A stretch of DNA of 18,564 nt. Origin: Chlamydiota bacterium. GTDB lineage: Bacteria; Chlamydiota; Chlamydiia; Chlamydiales; SM23-39. A model generated the notes under the pieces. The model saw nothing but the letters and a program-made list of their open reading frames with translations, was not told where the DNA came from and did no database searches. Below are positions 1-6,433 of this stretch, piece after piece (positions within the stretch are counted from its first letter, which is position 1; every line of letters begins with the position of its first letter). The DNA lies in the NCBI GenBank assembly GCA_027459365.1, contig DAIDIM010000208.1, positions 1 to 18,564 on the forward strand, written 5' to 3'. The position numbers and the translations under genes are program-made.

Positions 1-328
1 AAAAGCCGGTTCCTTGTTCTATCCCTTTGGATGTCAATATGATAGGGATTTGAACCGGACCGATCATTTCAAATACTGAGCGCACTCCAGAAGAGGTAAC
101 ACTTTCAACAATTGCCTCAGCACCATGCAACGTCTTTTTAAGATCGCTTGTAAAGAGGACATTATCGGGCATGGAAAAGCCGGGAAGCTTTGGATGGACA
201 CGTGTCTTTTGCAATAGATCAGCAAACGACTTTTCTCTTGTCCAAACAACAACTTGATGCCCATTTCCAGCCAAAATCGCAGCTAAAGCAAATCCCCACG
301 TCCCCGCTCCCAAATACGCTATCTTCAT
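1..328 (-). CDS. gpsA: Glycerol-3-phosphate dehydrogenase [NAD(P)+], N-terminal part, runs off the window
   Basis: GpsA interconverts dihydroxyacetone phosphate and sn-glycerol-3-phosphate in the cytoplasm and supplies the backbone of phospholipids. About 109 codons are visible on the minus strand, starting at the ATG at 328-326; the 3' part lies beyond base 1. The translation begins MKIAYLGAGTWGFALA, the dinucleotide-binding glycine motif of the family. It continues with HPKLPGF near residue 45 and ILTSKGIEQGT near residue 97, both family hallmarks. An AAGGG stretch sits just before the ATG. It is divergent from the fatty-acid-type operon at 436, with 107 bases between them holding promoters for both directions. 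No frame break is seen. The family call is very secure; only the C-terminal half is unseen. Confidence 0.93.
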   Translation of the reverse strand, partial: MKIAYLGAGTWGFALAAILAGNGHQVVVWTREKSFADLLQKTRVHPKLPGFSMPDNVLFTSDLKKTLHGAEAIVESVTSSGVRSVFEMIGPVQIPIILTSKGIEQGTGF

Positions 329-351
329 TGCCCTTCAAGACTCCAACCGCA

Positions 352-381
352 TTGACTATTTTATCATACCTATGTTATATA
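352..381 (+). promoter_or_regulatory. Predicted promoter of the fab-like operon
   Basis: TTGACT (352-357) is followed by an 18-base spacer and TATATA (376-381). Transcription would start near 388 and give a leader of about 48 bases before the KAS III ATG at 436. It occupies nearly the same bases as the predicted gpsA promoter. Prediction from consensus only. Confidence 0.45.
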
Positions 382-392
382 GTTTTCTTCAA
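363..392 (-). promoter_or_regulatory. Predicted sigma70-type promoter of gpsA
   Basis: Read on the minus strand, TTGAAG (392-387) is followed by an 18-base spacer and TATGAT (368-363), a five-of-six match to the -10 consensus. Transcription would begin near 356, about 28 bases before the gpsA ATG. The site is interleaved with a promoter-like pair on the plus strand. Prediction from consensus only. Confidence 0.5.
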
Positions 393-435
393 TGAATCTT
401 TCTGTACGTGGAGAATTAGATCTATCAGCGAGAAC

Positions 436-1395
436 ATGCACATCTTAGGCGTTGGCCATTATCATCCCACCAATGTGATCGATAATAATTTCCTTGAATC
501 ATTGGATATCGGCACAACAAACGACTGGATCTTGGAGAGGACAGGCATTCAAACGCGTCCAACTGTTTTATCCTTAGATTATATTCGTACAACTCGCAAT
601 GTGGATCCAAGAGCAAGTTTAGATGCTGCATCTCATACTGTGACAGATATGGGAATTTTGGCGGCAAAAATGGCAATCAAGCGCGCGAAGTTACAGCCGC
701 AAGAAATCGGATTGTGTATCGCATCAGCAAGCGTCCCCCAAATGTGCATTCCCTCTCATGCATGTCTGATTGCATCGGGACTTGGAATTGAAGCTCCTTC
801 CTTTGATTTAAATTCGGCATGCACCTCTTTGATTGCGCAACTCCATTTCGCAAAAAATCTCTCTTTTCTCAAGCCTATTTTGCTTGTACAATCAGAAACG
901 TATACAATGGCGACAAATTATCATGATCGACAAACAGCTGTCTTATGGGGTGATGGAGCCTCTGCAATGGTCATTGCAAAAGAGCGAACAGGAAGAGCCA
1001 AGATTGTTGAAACTTCGTTTCAAAGTAGACCAAGTGATTTCGACAAAGTAAGCATTCCCTACACGAAACATTTTATCCAAATGGGGAGCGTTGTGCAACG
1101 CTTTGCAATTCTTCAAACCGAGTCAACTTTTACTGCATTGCAAAAAAAAACTGATATCACTTATTTTATTGGACACCAAGCAAATTTACGCATGCTAGAA
1201 ACCACTGCAAAACGTTTGGGTGTTCAAGAAAACAAGCATCGTTTTAACGTGGATCGGTTTGGCAATCGAGGTGCAGCAGGGGCTCCTTCTGTACTTTCTG
1301 ATCAATGGGATTCATTTGTCAAAGGCGATTGTGTATCGGTTGTGTTAGTGGGAGCAGGCCTTAGCTGGGGTGGAATGGTCATTGAATTTGTATGA
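436..1395 (+). CDS. fabH: 3-oxoacyl-ACP synthase III-like (KAS III) initiating condensing enzyme
   Basis: A FabH-family thiolase-fold enzyme of 319 residues, the usual family length. It would condense an acyl-CoA or other starter with malonyl-ACP to begin chain synthesis. The catalytic triad is visible: Cys129 in SACTS, His247 in GHQAN and Asn277 in FGNRGAAG. GDGASAM lies near residue 172 and the N-terminal WILERTGI motif near residue 31. I chose the ATG at 436 because the open frame further upstream lies antisense to gpsA and has no family similarity. It is the first gene of a plus-strand operon and its stop overlaps the next start (ATGA at 1392-1395). A second, housekeeping FabH would be expected elsewhere, so starter specificity cannot be assumed. 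KAS III family: very likely; classical FabH role: uncertain. Confidence 0.88.
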   Translation: MHILGVGHYHPTNVIDNNFLESLDIGTTNDWILERTGIQTRPTVLSLDYIRTTRNVDPRASLDAASHTVTDMGILAAKMAIKRAKLQPQEIGLCIASASVPQMCIPSHACLIASGLGIEAPSFDLNSACTSLIAQLHFAKNLSFLKPILLVQSETYTMATNYHDRQTAVLWGDGASAMVIAKERTGRAKIVETSFQSRPSDFDKVSIPYTKHFIQMGSVVQRFAILQTESTFTALQKKTDITYFIGHQANLRMLETTAKRLGVQENKHRFNVDRFGNRGAAGAPSVLSDQWDSFVKGDCVSVVLVGAGLSWGGMVIEFV

Positions 1396-1979
1396 AATAT
1401 GCCGATTTTTTAAAAAAAGACTCTTTTAGCCATCAAGAATTGTTGGGATTTGCCTATCGCACATTGATTTGCGATCCGCCAGAATCGATGATGCTCACAT
1501 TGCCCACACCGCCGATGTTGATGATCGACAAAGTCCTCTCCATTTCTAAAGATTCCAACGCTATGTCGCTCATTGCTGAGAAAAAGGTCCATCTGGATGA
1601 TTGGTTTTTTCAGTGCCATTTTCGCTACGATCCGGTACAACCAGGATGTCTTGGAGTAGACGCAATTTGGCAACTGCTCGGATTCTATTGCGCTTGCTCT
1701 GGCGCTGTCGGCACAGGACGCGCTTTGGGATGTAAAGAAATTGATTTTTTTGGACAAATTCGCCCGCACAACCGGATTGTCCGTTACGAGATTACGATCC
1801 GAAGACAACAAATGCATCCACAACTCTTAACAGCCGTAATCATCGGTTCAGGAAAGGTATTTGTCGATGATCAACATATTTACACTGTGAAAGATGCAAA
1901 AGTAGGGACTTTTTTAAAAATTAATTATGCAAATTACCCTTTTTTGAATGACAATGCCATTGGTGGAGCGATTTCATGA
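1392..1979 (+). CDS. fabA: FabA-type 3-hydroxyacyl-ACP dehydratase/isomerase
   Basis: A hot-dog-fold protein of 195 residues, slightly longer than E. coli FabA (172). It closely matches FabA rather than FabZ: PMLMIDKV near residue 41, WFFQCHF with catalytic His76, then DPVQPGCLGVDAIWQL with catalytic Asp90. A conserved C-terminal YTVKDAKVG also matches. Classical FabA dehydrates 3-hydroxydecanoyl-ACP and isomerises trans-2 to cis-3, opening the anaerobic unsaturated fatty acid route. Starts in an ATGA overlap with the KAS III gene and ends in another with the FabZ-like gene, suggesting translational coupling. Having both FabA and FabZ types in one operon suggests two distinct dehydration tasks. 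The isomerase activity is inferred from family only. Confidence 0.9.
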   Translation: MKYADFLKKDSFSHQELLGFAYRTLICDPPESMMLTLPTPPMLMIDKVLSISKDSNAMSLIAEKKVHLDDWFFQCHFRYDPVQPGCLGVDAIWQLLGFYCACSGAVGTGRALGCKEIDFFGQIRPHNRIVRYEITIRRQQMHPQLLTAVIIGSGKVFVDDQHIYTVKDAKVGTFLKINYANYPFLNDNAIGGAIS

Positions 1980-2413
1980 CACCCCATCAGATATTGCAAA
2001 AAATGCCCCAAAGTCCCCCTTTTTTATTCGTTGATGAAATAATAGACGTAGATGCAGATACAATTGTCGGCAAATATCGTTATAAAGAGACCGAATTTTT
2101 TTATCAGGGACATTTTCCCAAGCAGCCCATCACCCCTGGCGTAATCCTTTTGGAGACGATGGCACAGGTAGGGGTTGTGGCTCATGCAATTTATTTGCAA
2201 TCTCTAGAAGGTCTAGATTCGGATCGTTATTTAACTTTATTTACAGATGGAACGGTTGAGTTTCTTGTTCCTATTTATCCGAGAGATGAAGTGATCGTCT
2301 GCTCGAAAAAAATGTTTTTAAGACATAAAAAAATGCGTTCTAAAATAGAGATGTTTCGTTCTAATATTTTGGTTGCAAGCTGTGTTGTTTCAGGTATGGG
2401 GGTAAAATCATGA
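1976..2413 (+). CDS. fabZ: FabZ-like 3-hydroxyacyl-ACP dehydratase
   Basis: A single hot-dog domain of 145 residues, the normal size for FabZ. Catalytic His46 lies in GHFPKQPITPG and catalytic Glu60 in VILLETMAQ. The N-terminal PPFLFVDEI segment matches the usual PFLLVDRV strand, although the preceding conserved His is replaced (PQSPPF). It would dehydrate 3-hydroxyacyl-ACP to trans-2-enoyl-ACP. It sits between ATGA overlaps at 1976 and 2410, so it is translated as part of a coupled chain. The main chlamydial fabZ normally lies with lpx genes, so this is probably a second, cluster-specific copy. A thioesterase-like role for this fold is possible but the His/Glu pair favours dehydratase. Confidence 0.88.
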   Translation: MTPHQILQKMPQSPPFLFVDEIIDVDADTIVGKYRYKETEFFYQGHFPKQPITPGVILLETMAQVGVVAHAIYLQSLEGLDSDRYLTLFTDGTVEFLVPIYPRDEVIVCSKKMFLRHKKMRSKIEMFRSNILVASCVVSGMGVKS

Positions 2414-3675
2414 CTCGAGTAGTGATTACAGGACTTGGCATAATCGCCCCCAATGGGAATAGTATCCCTGCTTTTATGCAAAGTTTAAAAAGCGGTAAGT
2501 CTGGAATTCGATACATTGAAAAATTAAGAGAATTGCAATTTAGTTGTCAAATTGGTGGCATCCCACAAAATTTAGAAGATTTACGCAATGCAACTTTTAC
2601 AGAAGAAGAGCGCCGTACAATGAATGAGTCCCTCTCGCTTGCTGTTTTGGCAGCAAAAGAATGTTGGGAAGATGGGGGTTTTCTTTTTCCTGCGATGTAT
2701 ACAGATGAAGATACAGGTGCGATTATCGGTATCGGGATCTGTGGTATGGATACGATTGCAAACACGATTATTCCGATGATCGATATGGGCAAAGTAAAAC
2801 GGATGGGCAGCTCTATGGTAGAAAATGTCATGGCAAGCGGTCCTAGTGCGAGAATTTGTAATTTTCTAGGTCTCGGCGGCACTGTCACGACAAATAGCAG
2901 CGCTTGTGTTACAGGCTCTGAAGCGATTGCTGAAGCCTATTTTAAAATTCAGCAAGGCCGAGTCAAAAGGATGCTGGCAGGAGGAGTTGAAAGCTCTTCG
3001 CATTACATTTGGGGAAGCTTTGATGCTATGCGGGTTTTAGCAAAAAATTATAATCAAGATCCGGAGCGTGGATCCCGTCCTCTGAGCCAAACAGCTGAAG
3101 GGTTTGTCCCAAGTTCAGGTGCCGGAATTCTGATGCTTGAAGAGCTCGAGACAGCACGCAAACGGGGTGCGCGCATCTATGCTGAGCTCATCGGTGCTGA
3201 AGTCAATTCGGGAGGGCAAAGAGAAGGAGGTAGTATGACAGCACCTGGTTCGAAAGGGGTCGTTCGATGCATTCGAAAAGCGCTTGTTAGGGCCCGTATT
3301 CATCCCCATCAAATTGATTTGATCAATGGTCACCTTACTGGCACAATTGCCGATAAACCAGAAGTGCGCAACTGGCAAATGGCGCTAGAGTTAAACACTT
3401 CAGAAATGCCCTTTATTCAAGCGACAAAATCTCTCATTGGCCACGCACTAGGCGCAGCCGGTACCATTGAATGTATTGCGTCGGTTTTGCAAATCTACCA
3501 TGGATTTATCCATGGAACAATCAATACAGAAGATTTGCATCCAGAAATAATTCCCATGCGTGATAAAATCGTTCAAAAAACAATAGAGCATCCGATTGAT
3601 ATTGTTGCGAAAGCGGGTTTCGGATTTGGCGATGTGAACTGTTGTTTAATCTTTAAAAAATGGAAGGAATCATGA
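2410..3675 (+). CDS. fabF: FabF/FabB-like 3-oxoacyl-ACP synthase (elongating KAS)
   Basis: A 421-residue elongating condensing enzyme, typical length for KAS I/II. It starts MTRVVITGLGIIAPNG, as this family does. The Cys-His-His triad is visible: Cys166 in NSSACVTG, His308 in NGHLTGT and His345 in KSLIGHALGAAG. The usual HGTGT or HGTST motif around the first His is changed to GHLTGT, marking a divergent subfamily. A C-terminal FGFGDVNCC strand matches the FGFGGxN family end. It would extend acyl-ACP chains with malonyl-ACP. Coupled to the FabZ-like gene by ATGA at 2410 and to the ACP gene by ATGA at 3672. No chain-length-factor partner is present, which argues against an aromatic type II polyketide synthase. 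Confidence 0.88.
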   Translation: MTRVVITGLGIIAPNGNSIPAFMQSLKSGKSGIRYIEKLRELQFSCQIGGIPQNLEDLRNATFTEEERRTMNESLSLAVLAAKECWEDGGFLFPAMYTDEDTGAIIGIGICGMDTIANTIIPMIDMGKVKRMGSSMVENVMASGPSARICNFLGLGGTVTTNSSACVTGSEAIAEAYFKIQQGRVKRMLAGGVESSSHYIWGSFDAMRVLAKNYNQDPERGSRPLSQTAEGFVPSSGAGILMLEELETARKRGARIYAELIGAEVNSGGQREGGSMTAPGSKGVVRCIRKALVRARIHPHQIDLINGHLTGTIADKPEVRNWQMALELNTSEMPFIQATKSLIGHALGAAGTIECIASVLQIYHGFIHGTINTEDLHPEIIPMRDKIVQKTIEHPIDIVAKAGFGFGDVNCCLIFKKWKES

Positions 3676-3932
3676 AAGAAGAAGAAGTTTTGCAAAAAAT
3701 TATAAAAATTATCACCCCCTATGTAAAAAATGAGATTGCTTTAAAGGAAGTGCAAAAAACCACAAAATTTATCGAAGATCTAAAAATCAATTCAGCAAGG
3801 CTTGTAGATATTGTATTAGAAATCGAAGATACATTTAATTTTGCAATCACAGATGCTGAAGCGATACAGATTTCTACAGTTGGAGATGCCGTAACACTTG
3901 CTATGCAAAAAATCAATCTAATAAATGTATAA
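3672..3932 (+). CDS. Dedicated acyl carrier protein with an Asn-Ser-Ala attachment motif
   Basis: An acidic 86-residue four-helix carrier protein. The predicted phosphopantetheine serine is Ser41 in LKINSARLVDIVLE, where the usual DSL is NSA. The flanking helix and following EIEDTFNFAITDAEA stretch are typical ACP. The ATG at 3672 was chosen over the one at 3660 because AAGGAA lies just before it and it repeats the ATGA overlap seen at the other junctions. It should carry the growing chain for the surrounding condensing enzymes and dehydratases. It is probably activated by the phosphopantetheinyl transferase encoded at 4843-5361. A housekeeping AcpP is expected elsewhere in the genome. Confidence 0.87.
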   Translation: MKEEEVLQKIIKIITPYVKNEIALKEVQKTTKFIEDLKINSARLVDIVLEIEDTFNFAITDAEAIQISTVGDAVTLAMQKINLINV

Positions 3933-3939
3933 GGTCAAC

Positions 3940-4851
3940 ATGATCACAGCACCTCAGAACTTAAATGTAGAAGAAGATTTTGAAAGGACAAATCAGCACT
4001 ATATGCTACCCGCTCCATTTTTTGACATATTGACAGGAGGCAAATGGCATATCTATTCGTCGAATATGTGGCTTGCCTCCAATGGGTTAGATATTCAGAA
4101 TCAAGAACATCAAACCAAAGCTCAGGAAGCGAAGTTAGATCTGTTAGCAAGTCTATTAGAACTTAAACCTGGGATGAGGGTACTTGACGTAGGTTGCGCT
4201 CTTGGAGGAGCCCTCATTTATCTAGGTAAAAAATATCATATTAAAGGGACTGGACTACATCTATCTAAAAATCAATCCGAATATGCCAATGCTTGGGCAA
4301 AAAAAGAGCAGGTGGATTGTGAGTTTCAAGTTTGTCATTGGGATCAATTCGAACCAACGCATCCATTTGATGTAGTGATGACAGACGAATCGATTGTCCA
4401 TTTTTGTCGACTTGATGAGTTTTTCAAAAAAGTTTATCTTTGGCTTCACGATGATGGGATCATGCTCAATAAAGAGGTACATTGCCCTCATCCGATGATC
4501 AACTTACAATCTACATCGATTGGTCATGCTGTGAATGCCATCTTCGGCAATACTGGGTATTATCGGACGTTAGCAGAAGAACTACAATTCGCGATGGATG
4601 CAGGATTTGCGATCGATCGTGTGATTGAATTTGACAAGAAGGATTATCCAATGACCCTCTCTTCATGGGAAAATAACATTGTACAAGCTAGGCAATCTGT
4701 CGAAAGTTTAATTGGGAAAGAAAAATATCTGGAATACCGTCGTTATCTCAGAATGGCCAGATTCCCAATGCTTGCCTCAATGCAACTCCATGTTGTTACA
4801 TGTCGAAAGTTTAATCAAAAAAAATGGGAAGAGCGGGTTTCTTTAATTTAA
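3940..4851 (+). CDS. SAM-dependent methyltransferase of the cyclopropane-fatty-acid/mycolic-acid synthase (CMAS) type
   Basis: A class I methyltransferase of about 303 residues. Motif I is VLDVGCALGG (81-90), preceded by a region with YS near 39-40 and KLDLLASLLELKPGMR, which is arranged as in CMAS enzymes. Those enzymes transfer a methylene or methyl group from SAM to a double bond of a lipid acyl chain. The typical FEHVG segment of CFA synthase is replaced (ESIVHFC near residue 154), so methylation of a different lipid or polyketide is also possible. I prefer the ATG at 3940, with AAGG spaced before it, over the one at 3925 that overlaps the ACP stop. It is the last gene of the operon. Its stop overlaps by 9 bases the stop of the convergent phosphopantetheinyl transferase gene. 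Family good, substrate inferred from context. Confidence 0.75.
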   Translation: MITAPQNLNVEEDFERTNQHYMLPAPFFDILTGGKWHIYSSNMWLASNGLDIQNQEHQTKAQEAKLDLLASLLELKPGMRVLDVGCALGGALIYLGKKYHIKGTGLHLSKNQSEYANAWAKKEQVDCEFQVCHWDQFEPTHPFDVVMTDESIVHFCRLDEFFKKVYLWLHDDGIMLNKEVHCPHPMINLQSTSIGHAVNAIFGNTGYYRTLAEELQFAMDAGFAIDRVIEFDKKDYPMTLSSWENNIVQARQSVESLIGKEKYLEYRRYLRMARFPMLASMQLHVVTCRKFNQKKWEERVSLI

Positions 4852-5361
4852 AAAAGCCCAAGCGACACAATCGCCATCATGAGAAAGACTCACCTCTATT
4901 TGCAATTGTTCGATCCACAATTGAGGAGGTTTTCCCGACGTGATGGTGCAATTGGAGTAGCCCATTTGTTGTAATCGATCTAGTAGCATGGTTCTCACAT
5001 CCTCCGATTCGGATAAGACACGCCTCCTTTTCGTTACTTCGCTGCGGAAATGGGGGCTTGTTGCAGCGATTGCATGTACATATTGTGGTGTCTGCTCTAG
5101 ATAGATGGGTATCTCTCTTTCTTTAAAACAACATACTTGTAAGCTCTTGTGTACAACAAATTGTTTGGGCTGGAACTGAATTGTCGAATCGATTTTTTTA
5201 AATGCCTTATAGGCCGATTCCTTAATTGCCCAATAGATCCACAAACCATCACGATGATTCCCGATTTCATCTTGCTCTTCTTGCGTGCATGCAAATGTGA
5301 TAAACCTGCAATGATGATTTCTTGCCTCACTTAGATCGACAACATCATTTCCAATCGGCAT
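4843..5361 (-). CDS. 4'-phosphopantetheinyl transferase (AcpS/Sfp superfamily)
   Basis: A 172-residue protein that would move the phosphopantetheine arm from CoA onto the serine of a carrier protein. The superfamily signatures are GNDVVDL at 4-10 (Mg-binding Asp6) and WAIKESAYK at 44-52 (Glu48, Lys52). The C-terminal VSLSHDGDCVAWAF strand also fits. The ATG at 5361 was chosen because the GNDVVD motif starts three residues later, as in relatives, and because it overlaps the reductase stop by 17 bases, implying coupling. It lies downstream of the enoyl reductase on the minus strand, opposite the ACP operon. The obvious partner is the local ACP at 3672-3932. Chlamydiae also have a housekeeping AcpS, so this is probably a second enzyme. 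Confidence 0.85.
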   Translation of the reverse strand: MPIGNDVVDLSEARNHHCRFITFACTQEEQDEIGNHRDGLWIYWAIKESAYKAFKKIDSTIQFQPKQFVVHKSLQVCCFKEREIPIYLEQTPQYVHAIAATSPHFRSEVTKRRRVLSESEDVRTMLLDRLQQMGYSNCTITSGKPPQLWIEQLQIEVSLSHDGDCVAWAFLN

Positions 5362-6151
5362 GACGCATAGGGGCAATATGTTCCCCCCCATCGACTCTGA
5401 TAAGAGCCCCATTGACCCATGAAGCTTCATCAAGGCACAGGAGATAAATAAAATTTGCCACATCTTGTGGTAAAGTAAGTCGACCTAAAGGATTGCGAGA
5501 ATGGGCCGCAGATTTCATCTGATCATAACCTGGAATCAATCGAAGTGCTGGAGTATCAGTAACACCTGCTTGAATTGCATTGGCTCTAATTCCATAAGGG
5601 CCAAATTCGACCGCAATCGAACGGATCACAGACTCTAAAGCAACCTTCGCAGCAGAAACAGCGGCATATCCAAACCATGCAGTCGTATTCCCTTCACTTG
5701 TCATAGCAACTACACGTGCATCATTGGCAAAAAAGCCTTCCTTAAATAGCTCTTGCGTCCAGGTTAAAATACTTGTGCCCATACTATAAATTGTACGGCT
5801 CATATCTTCGTCTTCGATATATGGTTTCTCACCATTTGGAACAATCGACTTTAAATTGCCAAAAGCGATCGAATGCATGAGCAGGCGGATTTTCCCTTTA
5901 GCAGGCAGTAGTTGCGTCAAAACTTCTTTTCTCCCATCGGCAGATAAAGCATCGAGGTTCAAAGTGATGAGCTGTGTCTTCTCTTTAATGGCTTGGAATT
6001 CTGGGAGGATTGATTCCATGGCACCTCTCCGATCCCGGTGAACAATACAAAGATTCATCCCGTGATTTGCCAATTTTTTAGCAGTTGCCAAGCCAAAACC
6101 GCTCGACCCTCCTAGAATTACAGCCCAATATTCTTGATTAAATGTTTGAAT
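5345..6151 (-). CDS. fabI: Enoyl-ACP reductase, FabL/FabI type (SDR fold), apparent ATT start
   Basis: A 268-residue short-chain-dehydrogenase-fold enzyme that would reduce trans-2-enoyl-ACP with NAD(P)H in the last step of each elongation cycle. The cofactor loop GGSSGFG is at 14-20. The active site is Tyr162-x6-Lys169 in GYAAVSAAKVAL, the enoyl reductase spacing, not the YxxxK of ordinary SDRs. The second upstream Tyr of E. coli FabI is absent, and GVTDTPALRLIPG resembles Bacillus FabL. No ATG, GTG or TTG precedes the glycine loop in this frame before the stop at 6169-6167. A TTG at 6091 would delete the loop. The only suitable start is ATT at 6151-6149, seven bases after GGAG (6162-6159). 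The stop overlaps the phosphopantetheinyl transferase start. Confidence 0.85.
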   Translation of the reverse strand: MQTFNQEYWAVILGGSSGFGLATAKKLANHGMNLCIVHRDRRGAMESILPEFQAIKEKTQLITLNLDALSADGRKEVLTQLLPAKGKIRLLMHSIAFGNLKSIVPNGEKPYIEDEDMSRTIYSMGTSILTWTQELFKEGFFANDARVVAMTSEGNTTAWFGYAAVSAAKVALESVIRSIAVEFGPYGIRANAIQAGVTDTPALRLIPGYDQMKSAAHSRNPLGRLTLPQDVANFIYLLCLDEASWVNGALIRVDGGEHIAPMRHADWK

Positions 6152-6176
6152 AGGTTTTCTCCAATATTAGGAACAA

Positions 6177-6206
6177 ATACTATCACAATATAGGACAAAA
6201 ATCCAA
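6177..6206 (-). promoter_or_regulatory. Predicted promoter of the enoyl reductase-phosphopantetheinyl transferase operon
   Basis: On the minus strand TTGGAT (6206-6201), an 18-base spacer and TAGTAT (6182-6177). Transcription would start near 6170, leaving a short leader that contains GGAG at 6162-6159 and then the ATT at 6151. The position supports the ATT start. Consensus-based prediction. Confidence 0.45.
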
Positions 6207-6259
6207 ATTCTTTGTTGTCCCCATTTCTGAGAGTATTATCAAAGAGAGTGTTTTATTCT

Positions 6260-6433
6260 AGAGCCATTCTCGGTGTGAATTCTTCGAGGAGATTTGGAAT
6301 ATTTTCGAACGAGTTTACCCCATTTTCGCAAAGCTGATATCTTACTAAGTTATATGGCTTTGCGAAAAATGGCGGTAAAATCGTCGAAAAGATCCCCGAA
6401 TATCGTCGAAGAGGCACATCGGGAATGGCTCTT
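6260..6433. repeat. 174-bp imperfect inverted repeat covering the 3' end of the GT9-UDPGP gene
   Basis: The left arm (about 6260-6346) and the reverse complement of the right arm (about 6348-6433) match over nearly their whole length with scattered mismatches and a one-base gap. Shared blocks include AGAGCCATTC, TTTTCGA and TCGCAAAGC. The right arm is coding: it specifies residues 571 to 599 and the stop of the neighbouring gene. The left arm is non-coding. It is either a palindromic MITE-like insertion that replaced the native 3' end, or an old inverted duplication of that end. No clear target duplication is seen. As RNA it would fold into a long hairpin that could also stop transcription. 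Confidence 0.75.

Noticed and set aside
64..264. Minus-strand open frame of 66 residues
   Set aside because: It lies in another frame of gpsA; the gpsA frame itself carries the conserved motifs.
190..435. Upstream in-frame extension of the KAS III gene
   Set aside because: It lies antisense to the clearly coding gpsA gene, has no family similarity and would add 82 residues to an enzyme that is already full length from 436.
1410..1823. Minus-strand open frame of 137 residues opposite fabA
   Set aside because: No recognisable motif, and fabA on the other strand has intact catalytic residues.
6092..6151. TTG at 6091 as the reductase start
   Set aside because: It would remove the GGSSGFG cofactor loop that is encoded in frame just upstream.
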